NCBI GenBank assembly: GCA_022749755.1
Contig: CM040450.1
Location: 14,203,634-14,267,633, forward strand
Direction: 5' to 3'
Length of the DNA stretch: 64,000 nt
Source of the DNA: Azadirachta indica
Lineage: Eukaryota; Streptophyta; Magnoliopsida; Sapindales; Meliaceae
The notes below the pieces were generated by a model. It was given only the letters and a program-made list of their open reading frames with translations. It was not told the origin of the DNA and did no database searches. The translations under genes and the position numbers were made by a program. This document shows, in pieces, positions 1 through 12,969 of the stretch (the first letter of the stretch is position 1; every line of letters starts with the position of its first letter).

Positions 1-2895
1 TTCCTTCTCTCACACACTCTCCTCAGAACCTATATCTTACAAATACCGAGAGGGAATTAAAAGGACCATAAACCAGCAGATTCCTACCATAAACCTTGTC
101 CAAACGGCTCTCTTCATGAAATTAAAACAGGTATTCAAAAATCTGGATCTACTGTTTGAGATCCGGGAGCTTGAAATTTGCTAATATTGTCCTGATCAAA
201 TTCAAACTGTCTTAGTAGAGATGCTTGTTATAAGGAGTTAAAAGGGATCAGCTAGATCTTTATCTAAATTCTATTAAATATCTGCTCAAACAAGCAAGAA
301 AGCATTCAAAACCTTGCAAAGATGCTAGTAGGAGTAACTATAAAGCAAACCCAAACTAATTCAAGTTAGTGATATCAATTATTATTTATCTCCTCAATTA
401 TTACGTTCATTCAGTCTTCACTGTGATGCATTTTTCGATCTTTTTTTAGTGACTGCGGATCTTGCAGAAGATGGATATTTCATCAGTTGCAGACGATGGA
501 AGAGCAGTCAAAATCGAAGGAGGCTTAAAGGAGAGAAACAACTAAATGTAGTCCTTCTTGATGGATATTCTACAGAAAGTTAATGGCTCCTAACAGAACC
601 AAATGATCTCGTGAGAACTTTGCTAGAAGAAGGGCATGAGACATGGCAACTGCAATCACGATCGCACCATTTAGCTCCTGCAAACAATTTCACAATTGAA
701 GATATTGGAAAATTTGATATTCCTGCTGGTAAATAAAGAATGTATCATACCCAATTGAATTCGTATTTGACACTTAAATGATTCCCTGAATGTCTGAATG
801 ATTATTTTCTCACTTCTGTGTTATTTGTTATAGCAATTGATAAGATCCTTGTATTTCACGGGCACAGCATAAAGGTTCATGTAGTTGCACACTCTGCTGG
901 AGGCTTAGCTGTTCACGTTGCTATCATGGGAGGGCATGTCTCCGCAATCCATATAGCTTCTCTTTCTTGCACAAACTCTTCAATGTTTTTAAAGCTTAAT
1001 GCATTGCCTGCAATCAAAATGTGGTTTCCTCTAGTTCCTGTAAGTTTTTCCTTCTTGTTCTTTAATTTCGATATTCGTATCTGCTGAGACTTTTAACCTC
1101 CACAAAGTTGAGGCTTGGATTTTTCTTGTAACAAAACTAAATCTACTGGTATCAATGGCTAAACTAGGCAAGAAAATTTTTTTGCCTCTTTTAGAAACGT
1201 CAGAAACCAGTTTGCGACACCAGCATAACTCTCTTGTTATTGCTTCATGTAAGTTTTTTCTTAAGTCTTGACCTCCTTCTTGTCCAGGATTTGTTTCGTC
1301 GGTTCTTCATTTGAACGCTCTTTGGTTGCTTGGAGTGGATGTTAGAAAAGGTAGAGCTCTCAGTATAATCCCAGTGTTTTGGCCTCCTCCAACTAGACCT
1401 TTGGTAAAAATAAATACGGATGGTGCATCACAGACCCATCTGGTGCTGCAGCTTGTGGCGGTGTTTTTAGAGAATTTCAAGATGATTTTTTGGGTGCATT
1501 TTCCATGAACCTGGGGTGTCAATCTTCTGTCTTTGCAGAAATTATGGATATTATTCAGCTATTTCTTATGCTGCTAAAAGAGGTCGGAATTTTATTTGGC
1601 TAGAGATTGACTCAAGCGCAGCTGTCTCTTCCTAGCTTAACTCTAACTTCAATCTGCCTTGGCGTATTAGAAATGATTGGCTAAATGTAAAGATTCTGTG
1701 TCCAAGATCTCTTTCTATTGCACGCATACGTACCGAGAAGGTAACAAGGTTGCGGATATTATGGCGAATTTGGGACTCTGTTCTTTAGGTTCCATTTGGT
1801 TTGATACCCCCCCATTCAAATCAAAGATGCTCTTCTTAAAAATTGTTGGGGCTTCCCTAACTATAGATTTTCATGAAACTGGTTTTTATGGATTTTGAAT
1901 CTTCTAAATGCGTTGCTGGAGTTGTTGGCTGCTGTTACCGGTTTTTTCGCTTGCTGTCAGACTAGATTATTGTGATAGCAAAGCTTTCGGGTGCTGCTTT
2001 TATATTGACTTTGCTATAGACAATTGCTACTTGCTGCATTTCAAAGACTGCTCTGGCCTGTTTGAGCTAACTTTATGCTTGCTGCTAGATTTCTTCTGCT
2101 GCTGACTGGTACTTCTACTGGTTACCAATGTTTTGCTTAATTCTGCAGTTATGATTGCTGGATAGATAAGTTTTGATGGATTGTTGCTGCCTCTTTGCTT
2201 GCATGCTGAGTTTTGTTCCACTTTCTCTTAAGATGGGGCTATTTTTTGGTTTTGATAGCAATCTTGTAAGCCATTTTGGCATTTCCAATGCTTGTATTAT
2301 TGTTCTTTTCTATTTTTATTAATATATTTCCTTTTAGTTTATGATTAAACAGTATTTAAAGAAAAAAAAAAAAGAAAAATTTTGTGACACCAGTTCTTGA
2401 AATGCATAGCCCGTCCAATTCCACGGTATGAGAGATGGACGTGCAATGAATGTGAAGTCTTCTCAGGTATATTTGGCAATGCATTCTGGCATCAGAATAT
2501 AAGCCCTACCATGCAGAAGTGGCTAAACAGGGAAAGCGAGTCTTCTCGTGACACCGGCAACTTCTTTTCTAGCTCACAAGAACATGAGATTGCACCAGCC
2601 AGGCTTCAGACATGATCGGGTGGTCGTGGAGAGTTTTGGGCTTTCAGACTAATTGATAGGGTAAGAGTCTCATAAGAAAGTTTTCCCCCACATTTTATCT
2701 CATATAAGATTGGCTGAAAATGGAGAAAATGTTGTGATAAGTGCAGGAAAGAAATACAGCAAAGAGGCCATGACTTGGGAAGAAGATGCTTATGGTAGAT
2801 ACAGAAGATTTGAAAGCTGGTTTTCTCCTGGCATTATTATTTTTTGGTGATGTTGTTGTGCCTTGTTACGTTGATTTCATTTTTCAAGTAATTGA
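1..2895 (+). pseudogene. Decayed copy of the GMC oxidoreductase / alpha-beta hydrolase gene (3' half)
   Basis: This stretch is collinear with exons 6 to 9 of the better copy at 6269-11945. Positions 1-129 match exon 6, about 470-733 match exon 7, about 833-1035 match exon 8, and about 1150-1223 plus 2394-2890 match exon 9. It cannot make the protein. There are in-frame TAA codons at 58-60, 581-583 (where the other copy has TAC) and 2650-2652. About 143 bp present in the other copy (roughly 11391-11533) are missing at about 2537, and a LINE fragment interrupts exon 9 at 1224-2380. The hydrolase catalytic His motif (FGHSD in the other copy) reads FGLSD here. The nucleophile elbow reads VAHSAGG, with Ser where the other copy has Cys. 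The 5' half lies outside the window, so its state is unknown. Conservation is still high enough that the duplication looks fairly recent. Confidence 0.9.
1224..2380 (+). mobile_element. 5'-truncated LINE (non-LTR retrotransposon) with RNase H remnant
   Basis: The insert is flanked by a 13-bp target-site duplication, tttgcgacaccag at 1211-1223 and tttgtgacaccag at 2381-2393, with one mismatch. It ends in an A-rich tail (about 2358-2379), as expected for target-primed reverse transcription. The other copy of the host gene has an unbroken sequence here, which proves insertion. Inside, frames at 1311-1508 and 1677-1898 carry the usual plant LINE C-terminal RNase H signatures: PP-x-R-P-L-V-K-I-N-T-D-G-A, and Y-R-E-G-N-K-V-A-D-x-M-A-N-L-G. 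The frame is broken between the two. The reverse transcriptase and endonuclease parts are absent, so this is a dead 5'-truncated copy. Confidence 0.87.
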
Positions 2896-3261
2896 TAAAC
2901 TTCTGAGAGGAATATGTAGTCAAATCAACAATATTTATTTGTTATATAATTCTATGATGTAGTTGAATGGGACAATTTCTCTTCCTGGCCCCCAAAGTAT
3001 TTCGATAATACTTTAATCTTCCTTCTATTCATAAATATTTTAAAATACATATTAAAAATATATAAAAAAAAATATATGTTAGTTGAATCATACTATTATT
3101 AAAGGGGTTATTTGTTTAATAAATAAAAGTTTTATTTTTAACTTAGATTATTAAATAGATGAAGGTTAAGTTAGTTTAAAATATATTATATTTTTGTTTA
3201 ATATCACACGAACATGATAAAATAACCCGAATTTGCCACGCTCACATGCTATCAATAAAGG
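2896..3261. other. AT-rich spacer between pseudogene and duplicated flank
   Basis: I see no coding potential. The stretch is AT-rich with short A/T-run repeats (about 3020-3200) that look like an eroded small element, but no terminal repeats could be matched. Confidence 0.5.
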
Positions 3262-6240
3262 TGAATTTAGGTTTTTACCTTGGTTAATGCACAGAGACGG
3301 TCTTCCACTGATTTATAGAGCACAGATTTAGTTCTAGAAGTTATTATTTTGCCTTTTGAGCTGAAGCGATTGAAATGTGGAAAATTTGATAATAATGGCA
3401 AGTCATCATTAGTAGTTTGCTGTTTCCCCTTCCTCTTCACAATCTGGTATATTGCAACTCTAATTCGTTCTGGGTTTTTGCCCTGTTTGTTTGCTTTTGG
3501 TTTTGTATTGCAACTCTAACAATGTCTGTGAGAAGTGCATTACGCATCTTACATCAAACAAAAGTCTTGTGGGTTTGTCCCATTCCTGCTTAAGTGCCGT
3601 CTACGAAAACTGCATTATGCATATTTAGATCAACCAATCTTCAACTGGATTTGTCCTATTTTTGGTTTTCTTGAATTCTTATAATCTCTGTGAAAAGTTA
3701 ATTATGAAGCAAACCAACTTCTTCTGGGGATGGTTTGTTTTGTCGCATGCTTGTTTGTCTACATGTCATCTTGTAACTCGTACGTGTCTTAATTGTATAG
3801 ACTAGGATGAAAGCAATATCCCGTGCAAACTAAAAATTATATGTTGTTTTCCACCCACACTAATATCGATAACAGACAAAAGACAGCTCAAACTCTTACG
3901 TACTAATTTAGAGCCAAAGTCTTGAAAATAGTAATGAAAGAAACAAAAATGGAGAAAAAAAATTTACAAGTATGGCAAGTTTGCATTTGGACGTTATCAA
4001 GGCGTTGTTTTCAATCCATATTTTAAGTTGATGTGTTTCTTTATTTTCTTGTCTTTATAACAGTGGGCGAATAGTCTGTATCAAGGTCTTAATCAGCCTC
4101 ACTCTGTTCCTCTCAAGGTGAATCATTGCATTTGTCTCTTGTTCATGACATTTTAAGTTTATAGTCTGCTATATAACACATGTTCCTTTATATTTTATAG
4201 AAGCCATGGACATTAGTGTAGATATAGCTTATATTAGGAGTACTGGTGGAGTCAGAAATACTGATTTGCATGACACATATATTCACTGGAAGGTCTTTTC
4301 CAGAATATGTATATTTAATACATTGTGCTAAATGAACTCAATAAGCAATAGACCTATGCTATTGACCTTGGCCAAATTTATTTGTAAAATTGTCACCTGG
4401 TTGACCATTCATATGTGATCAGCATTATCTCAAGTTCCTGTCCGTTGGTTTATTTGACAGAGACCTAGTTGCTTGGCTGGGAAGTTTCATGAGTGCTTTC
4501 CAAGTTATGCTTTTGTTCAAGTGTTTTGAGTCAACCTGATTAATTGCTATGATTGTTACTTATTGATTTCAAATGTTCAAAGCCTTAATCACATTCTCGT
4601 TGATTCAACATTGGATATTTTTGCAAATCAAGGAGTTTATTTGGTCTCGAATAGAGGAGTATAATAATTAATAAGTTAATCAATTGTCTCTCCTACTGAC
4701 CTCAATGTTTCTATCTTATCACCAAAAAAATTGGAAAAAAAAAAGAAAAAATAGCTTACTGGTGTTCACATTTTCAATTGAAACAGGTAGATAAGATACC
4801 TGGTGGGTGAGATTGGGCTTTGTTACAGTTGGAGATGGAAAATACTGAGGTCCTTGTGTACATTGACTACTCAGTTCTCCCAACAACCAATGGTTGAGGT
4901 CCAATTTCCTGAGCTATAAGAAATGGACCACTAAAAGAGAAGTCAACTCCTGGTGAGCCGAGGATCATCAGAAGTCTTCTGGAAGCCCTCAAGGAATCAG
5001 TTGACATTGCTAGAGCTTGAGCAAGTCTAGAGTTTGGTCATTGGAAGACCTCAAGAAATCAGATGTAATAATATATGAGTGGGGATTTTCTTTTCTTAAT
5101 ATTGTTTTATTTCTAGGATTATAACATCTAAAAATCTAAAAAAATAATGTTAGTTTTTATCTCTTATATATTTGTCCATCTATCTATCAATCTATCTAAC
5201 TGGCAGTTTATATATGGCGCTACCCATACAGCTGTATAGCCAGCCATCTAGATTTCTATGTACATGTCGTATGTGTGTTTGTGTTTGCATATTTATTCCC
5301 TGAAGATCTACATGGATTTTGAACTCAAGAAATAAAGAGGATTAGAGGACTTGAGATTTTGGTATTGTAAGCTTGTGTATTATATATTCATAAAATTGCA
5401 GTAGATATATACAGCCATATACAACTATAAAAGGATAAATAATTAAGACGGCCTAAAGACTAGCAATTGTACAGCTAGTAAATTACAGATTATAGATATA
5501 ATAGGGGGACAGAATAAGGGAAAAAAGTATTAAACTAAGTACATAGAAGTGTCTTTATATGGGTTAAAAACATAAATTAAAAATCTGAAGACTAAGAAAC
5601 TAAATAAGTCTAATTTTAATTCTAACAGTTTATAATTTAAATAGATGCAAGGTTATCTATTTAGTTTTCTCCATCTCTGTGTCCGTGTTTCAGGGGTCGT
5701 TTCCGAAATACCTTCAGATAACTTTGTGCACAATGATTTCTAATAGCATACTCGATTACATATTTCCTTTTGGCCTCAAGCGATGCTGTTTGTTGAAACC
5801 TAGACTTAAGAGCTAGAGATGCAATGTTTTTCTGTTATATGATTTAATGATCCCTTTACTTCTTTGGTTTTTCTATGAATAGCTTATTAAAAAATTCACA
5901 GTATGGCCAAGGAGCATTAAACTAAGTTACGTTGTCAAGGAACATAAAACTAAGTTATGTTGTCAAGGAGAATAAAACTAACTCATTATTGTGAAGTGAT
6001 TTGTCTCATCTATGCGGTTGATTTCTTATTAGAGAATTATAGCCACTCTTTCAGCTTTTTTAACACACTGTAGAAAACAAATAGTATATTCAGTATCTTC
6101 AGTGTTGGCAGTGCATGCATCTATAAATCTACTTAAATCTGAAACTGGAATTCCCCTTCACTTTTTCCCTTCTTCCATTTTTACTCTTGTAAGATAATGG
6201 ACCGCCACATAACATCTTGATCCTAGATCTTACAATTCAA
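3262..6240 (+). repeat. Duplicated block: 5' flank of the GMC gene (copy 1)
   Basis: The 3 kb directly upstream of the GMC start codon recur in the window. Positions 3262-3450 match 15868-16050, and about 3470-6240 match about 24955-27785. Shared landmarks include the words around gccatggacattagtgtag (4203 and 25781), the stretch about 4930-5060 versus 26790-26920, and the stretch 6090-6240 versus 27637-27785. Degenerate units of roughly 90-100 bp containing gtgaaaagtgcattatgcat-like words lie at about 3530-3720. No convincing ORF is present. The block probably contains the promoter and 5' leader of the gene at 6269, and the homology to the second copy stops about 28 bp before its ATG. Confidence 0.85.
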
Positions 6241-6268
6241 GAAAAAAAGAAAAAAAGAAAAGAAAAGT

Positions 6269-9200
6269 ATGGAGAACCAAGCTTATTTAGAACAAAGGTT
6301 GAGTGATGAAGAACAAGATGGTTTTGATGCTGTTGTTGTGGGATCTGGGTATGGAGGTTCTGTTGCATCTTTCCGGATGTCAATGGCAGGGATAAAGGTA
6401 TGTCTACTAGAGAAAGGTCGACAGTGGGAAGCTCATGATTTTCCAGCTGATAGTTTGAAGTTTATGTCCGCTGTGAGGATGGAGAACAGGAATGTAGGTT
6501 TCAGCTTTGGCCCGAAAGATGCTTTGTTTCAGGTTATTCTCTCTTTCTCTATGCCTGCTATATGGTTGCTTCCGCAAAACCTATAGTTTAACAGGAAGAC
6601 AAGGTAAATATGCTTGTGTTTTAGCAATTGAAAATTACGTCTCTGCATGAATAAAGTTTAATCAGGACAAATATACTGAAACCAGGAGTGAAGACACCAA
6701 ATAAACATCTGAACTGCCGTATGCATGAATATGTCATATCTCTTCAACATGATGCATGAAGATAAATTTTTGTGCTTTTACTGACGAGCAAAACAGAGTA
6801 TTCATCTACTTTTTTAAGCATAGTGCAAAGATGACTGTTTAATCATGTAACAGGTCTATGAGCAAGGTGACTCTGTAGCGGTAGTGGCTTGTGGGCTTGG
6901 TGGAGGGTCACTAGTCAACGGTGGAGTGATGCTGCGAACTCCAGTTCGTGCTAAAAGGAATCCAAAATGGCCAAAGGAATGGGAAAGAGACTGGGACAGC
7001 TGCGAAGCTTCTGCTTCTGCCATGTTGAGAATACAGAGTGTCCCTGTCAGGTTTCCTGTTGCCAAAGTCATGGGAGAAGTAGCCAATGGAGTGATCAAAG
7101 ACAGTTCTGAAGAATTGATGAAGCTGAGCATAAATTTTGATCTTGAAGAGCGTCCATCCAATCTAATGAAGCCTCAACAAATGGGTAGCTGCTTAGCCTG
7201 TGGAAATTGCCTTGCTGGATGCTCTTATAATGCCAAAAATTCTACTGACAAAAATTACATCCTTTCAGCTATTCAGGCATATTTCCCATAACTTCATATA
7301 TTGTTTGATAAGTTGCATATTGATTTCTCTCTCTGTTTGCATGGAATGCTCTTAGATCAGTAAATGTTAGAGAAGGAAACAACACGAATGTTGGTAAGGT
7401 CCGAATAGCATTCTCGATCAAAAACAATATGGAGTAAATAATACCCTATGAGATGTCCAAGCATACGCTCATTTGTAATGTATCTCTCTCTCTTCAAATC
7501 TGAATCTCTTTTTGTTTGATACAGGCTGGATGTGTAGTTAAAACAGAATGTCAAGTTCAATATGTCGTTAAAAACCCATATGAAAGTTCGCAAGAAGACA
7601 AAAAACAGCAAAAAAGAAGAAGATGGTTTGTTTATTTGAATGAAGTTGACTACATAACCTCGGATTTTGTAATCTTATCAGGTAGGAAGCTGTTATGACA
7701 GATGCTAGATATATTATTTGGAATTGATTTCAAAACCTGTAACGAGTTCAGAAATTATCATTCTCAGCTGGAGTTCTTGGCACAACTGAGATACTTTTTC
7801 AGTCACAGATGAGAGGATTAAAACTTTCAGAAGCCCTGGGATCTGGATTCAGCTGCAATGGGAACACTGTCGCTTATCTTTCTGGAAGCCCTGCTCCCCT
7901 GAGTTCTTATGGGTTAGACAGAAAGAAAATCCCAGAGAAACCATTTCAAGTGCGGCCTGGACCAGCCATCTCATCGTCTCACACTTCTTCATTGGGTTTC
8001 ACAATCCAGGTATAAGATTTCACCACGCTCAAAATTCAATTCACTTTACTTCTCATGGAGTCCTATTTTCGTGGGAGAAGATGATATGCTCATCAAAATA
8101 CTGGGCCCATTTTTTCTTTTGCTATTTGGTGGTAATAAAAGTCTCACTTGCTTCTAAGAACAACAATATCTCAAACATTTTTCTTATCTGCGAATAAGTT
8201 TACTTTCCAGACACTTTCAATTGGGTATCTCCTTAAAGCTTGCTTTAGTGGTTGGATTTCTGACCAAATTTAATATAGTGCCACTGTGCCATCCTTGCAG
8301 GCAACTTATAATGTGAATAACAAGCATGTCAACTCATAAATGTCGTTCATTATTGTTCATTGATTATTGCCAATGGTTCAGGATGATTTTATGGTATAAA
8401 AGGAATTGAATGACTAAAGAATAGAACTTTATCATATTCTTACACGAGTGTAAATTTTCTCTGTGCTGGTAAGGGCATATGGCTCATAGGCACACTTGTC
8501 CTGTTTTCTTTTGCTGTAGACTGCAGTCCTTCCAACTGCTTATCCCTACCTGCTGTTTAAAGGGATTACAACTTATGGATGGCCGACTGGTCACTGGTTC
8601 GTTGATGGGATTATAGATAAGCTGAAGCATTTCATAGGTTTTAAATCAAGCCAAGCAATGGTGCTTAATGCCATGGGATATGATGAGAGTGATGGGAGAA
8701 TCACACTTGAGAAGGGCACAAACAAAATCTGTTTTTCTCCGCCCCAGGATCCTTTACTTCCACGTAAAATTGAGGCTTTTCAAAAGCTCACCAAGAAATT
8801 AGGTGGAATCCTTTTCATGTCAAGGTACCGGAGCACTTCAGTTCATCTTTTAGGAGGTTGCAATGCATCTTCAGACCCTTCACATGGTGTTTGCAACCCT
8901 AACGGTCAGGTTTTTGATCCAAAGGCTCCCGCAGGCGTGCATCCAGGCCTATATGTCTGTGATGCTTCTTTAATCCCATGTTCTGTTGGCATAAACCCGT
9001 CACTTACTATTGCAGCAGCAGCCGAGCATGTAAGTAGACACCTCGTGAAGGACGTTCTCAAGTACAAGACCGAAAAAGCCATTGAGCTTACTAAATCTGT
9101 TGAGCAGTATTCTCGAGCGACTAGTAATAACAATTTAAGGAGCAGTCCCAGATCAATTATTGTGATTAAAGAGACTATGCAAGGCTATATTGGGGGCATG

Positions 9201-11945
9201 CCATGCACTGCTTATCTCAAAATGAAAATGAATTCTCTGAATCATAAAGATTTTGACGAAGGAAATTCAGTTATTAGAGAATCTCATCAACTACTAAGAG
9301 GAAAAGTTGGAGGCTATGTTCTATTTTCTGTGATTGCGAAGGATAAACTACATATTATAGATGGGGAAGTGGATCTTTGCCAAGTGGATTACAGAACTCC
9401 TTACACACAATACATGCACTATCGTCTTCTTCTTGCAGCTTCTTCTGGTTTAAGGTGCAACGAAGTCCAAAATTTCAAGTCACTTCCACTTTCCTTTTGC
9501 TCTACATAACTATTAAAATCTAAATTTATGCAGATATATTCTCGAGGGAAAGAAGATAATGAATCCTTTTCTATTTGCGGTGTATGCTTGGAGGGAGACA
9601 ACTACATTGCATGTAACATTCAAAAAAATTTCTGGGGACAGTTCAGAGTGTGAAGTCATAAATTTAACAGGAGAACTTATAATATCCTTAAAAGAGCTAC
9701 TGAAGAGTTTTATGAGCCTTGAAGGAAATGGGAAGAGAAGCTTCTTATTTCTTCTCTCAAAGACTCTCCTGAGAACGTATATTTTACAAATACCACGAGG
9801 GAATCACAAGGATCATAACCTGCCAGATTCCTACCATAAATCTCTTATCCAAACAGCAGTCTTCATGAAATCAAAACAGGTATTTAAATTCTATTAAATA
9901 TATGCTCAAACAGACAAGAAAGCATTCAAACCTTCCACAGATGCTAGGAGGAATTAACTGTAAAACATACCCAAACTAACACACTCAAATTAGTGATTCA
10001 ATTATTTATGCCAAAGGAAAATATGGAACAAGGGTTCACTTAATTATTACTTTCATTTTCTTCAATGTCACTGAGATGAGATGCATGTTTTGATCTTTGT
10101 CTGGTGACTCTGGATCTTGCAGAAGATAGATATATCATCAGTTGCAGACAATGGAAATGCAGTCAAAATCAAAGGCCTGAAGGAGAGAGGCAACTAAATC
10201 CAGTTCTCCTTCTTAATGGATATTCCACGGAGAGTTACTGGCTCCTGACAGAACCAAATGATCTAGTGAGAACTTTGTTGGAAGAAGGGCACGAGACATG
10301 GCTACTGCAATCACGATTGCACCATTTACCTTCTGCAAACAACTTCACAATCGAAGATATTGGAAGATTTGATATTCCTGCTGGTAAAAGAAAAATGCAA
10401 AAAAAAAAAAAATTCATATTTGACACTTAATGATCCCATCATCGTCTGAATGAGTAATTTCTTTTATATTATTTTTACAGCGATTGATAAGATCCTTGAA
10501 TTTCACGGGCAGAGCATAAAAGTTCATGTAGTTGCACACTGTGTTGGAGGCTTAGCTATTCACATTGCTATCATGGGAGGGCACGTCTCTGCAACCCACA
10601 TAGCTTCTCTTTCTTGCACAAACTCTTCAATGTTCTTCAAGCTTAATGCATTGCCTGCATTCAAAATGTGGCTTCCTTTGGTCCCTGTAAGTTTCCTTCT
10701 TTCTAGTCAATCTCGAAATTCATATATGTTAGACTTTTTACCCCCACAGTGGTCAGGACTGGGGGAAAATTTCTTCTGACAAGACAGCGAAAATTAATAG
10801 TTGGCTCGACTGGTGGAAATGCATTTCATGTTTGATACTGTAACAATTGTTTTATAGCAGAAGACATCTCCTTTCATGGCTCCAATCTTATAGGCATGCA
10901 TGCCACCAGACATCTTCATGCTTACCCACTTACATTGAGATTTAAGTTGGAAATAAATAAGTGAATTTATGTTTCAGCTTATTATTTCAAGCAACTGATG
11001 TGGTCAATATGTGAATAAAAGAGAGATATAAGATGAAAATTTCCTAGGATGTAAAACCTTTTCTTCAAAAATATTCAGTATGACCGCCCAAAAAGTGCTA
11101 TTATCAATTTCTTGGCATAATAAAAACAAGTTTACATTTGGATTTTTCATGGCATATAACTAAATCTGCAGGTATCAATGGCTATACTAGGCAAGCACAA
11201 AATTTTGCCTCTTTTAGAAACGTCAAAAACCAGTTTGCGACATCAGCTCTTGAAATGCATAGCCCGTCTCATTCCACGATATGAGAGATGCATGTGCAAG
11301 GAATGCGAGGTCTTTTCAGGCATATTTGGTAATGTATTCTGGCATCAAAATGTAAGCGCTACCGTGCACAATTGGTTAAACAGGCAAAGCACCACAGAAC
11401 TTCCCATGGCAGGGTTTCCTCATCTCAGAAAAATCTGCAACTCAGGATATATCGTTGACAGCAATGGAAAAAACTCATATTTGATCCATCCAGAGAGAAT
11501 GACACTCTCAACGCTATACATTTCTGGTGGACGGAGTCTTCTCGTGACACCGGAAACTTCTTTTCTGGCTCACAAGTACATGAGATTGCACCAGCCAGGC
11601 TTCAGACATGATCGGGTGGTCGTGGAGGGTTTTGGGCATTCGGACTTATTGATAGGGGAAGAGTCTCATAAGAAAGTTTTCCCTCACATTTTATCTCATA
11701 TAAGATTGGCTGAAGATGGAGAAAATGTTGTGATGAGTGCAGGAAAGAAATACATTAAAGAGGCAATGGCTTGGGAAGATGATCCTTATGGTAGATACAG
11801 AGGATTTGGAAACTGGTTTTCGCCTGGCATAATTATTATTTTGGTGATGATGTCCTTGTGGCTTGTTATGTTGATTTCCTTGTTCAAGTATTGTATTAGA
11901 CCGTTGGAGGAGTTCATTTACCGCCAATGGTTAAAAAAGGTATAA
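6269..11945 (+). CDS. GMC-family FAD oxidoreductase fused to an alpha/beta hydrolase (frame break in exon 6)
   Basis: Nine exons: 6269-6532, 6854-7276, 7525-7681, 7768-8009, 8520-9454, 9534-9879, 10123-10383, 10481-10686, 11172-11945. The product would be about 1,200 residues. Residues 25-30 (GSGYGG) in a beta-alpha-beta fold bind FAD. Cys201, 204, 207 and 211 form a C-x2-C-x2-C-x3-C motif. H471 (SVHLLGG) and N521 (GINPSLT) are the GMC C-terminal catalytic pair, as in cholesterol-oxidase-like enzymes. From exon 7 the protein is a lipase-like alpha/beta hydrolase with nucleophile elbow VAHCVGG and His motif FGHSD. A hydrophobic segment sits near the C-terminus (WFSPG onward). The substrate is unknown; a sterol or other lipid is only an inference. 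Exon 6 carries 2 extra nt near 9841-9845 compared with the pseudogene copy, so exons 1-6 and 7-9 are in different frames. Intron 2 appears to use a GC donor. The start is the first Met before the FAD motif. Confidence 0.85.
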
Positions 11946-12969
11946 AATTTTCCTTATAAAATCCCTTCATAATAAACTTGAACACATAACAATCTCTTAT
12001 CTCTTATATCACCGCTCAAACTCAAATGCTTGGAAGAAAAAACAAAGAACAATAATGTCATCCCAACAAAATGTAATTTGTTTGCCAAACTAGAAAATAT
12101 TCTTTCTTTGATTGGTGGAGACCAAATAAAGATAAGTACATTCCAGGAAAAAGACAAAGCTACTATGGTGATAACTTGGAAGAGACGGTGGAGAATCTTA
12201 AGCAAATTTCCCAGGAGATAATGCTGAGTTTAAGCAATATGCAGATTGGAATGAAGATGCTTATGTCAATGAATGTGTTAATTTCTTTTCAAATTATTAT
12301 GTAATCTAATAACAGCTACATTAGTTAGAAAATAAATGTTTATGTAGAACTAAAATGTTTAATGTGCCGCTAAACATGCAATGTACTTAATCATGGAATG
12401 CTTGTAATGCAGAAAATGGAATGACTATAATACTTGCAATGCTTATAATGCCCATGACAACTGATTTAATCATAGAAACAATGCAAATTCATTAATATTC
12501 CAGCACTTGAAACACAATTGAGTTCTAACTTTACATCCCTAGTGCACGTGAAATCTGACATAGAGACAAACACTCCAACACTTGGAACACACTTATCAGT
12601 TCAAACAAAGAAATAATAACACTTTTTAATTCATTCTAACACTCAAACACACTTCTGAATTCAAATACTTTAAATGTATACAAAACTTCTCAACTCATTC
12701 CTCACACTTCAAAAATACTTCTTAATTCAGACACCTCAAATACAACACTTCTCAGTTCATTTAAGATTTTCCATTCCAACACTTCAAAACACAACAGCAT
12801 CATCAGCACTAATACAGTAACATGAGCTTAAAAGCATATGAAAATTTCCAAACTCAAGTGTAAGGAATAGACTGAACATGTATTGAACTTCATATACAGT
12901 GTAACTTAGTTTGTCTATAAAAATAGAGTAATCCTATAATGTACTTAATCACCAAAATAATAAATTGCA
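11946..12969. other. 3' flank of the GMC gene
   Basis: AT-rich DNA with low-complexity runs of caaacacttctgaattc-like words (about 12510-12800). Small ORFs such as 12030-12221 show no recognisable domain. I see no gene. Confidence 0.5.

Noticed and set aside
2027..2221. Minus-strand Ser/Gln-rich ORF
   Set aside because: It lies inside the LINE fragment in antisense and shows no domain.
10450..10779. Separate small gene starting MSNFFYII
   Set aside because: The informative part is exon 8 of the GMC-hydrolase gene; the rest is intron read-through.
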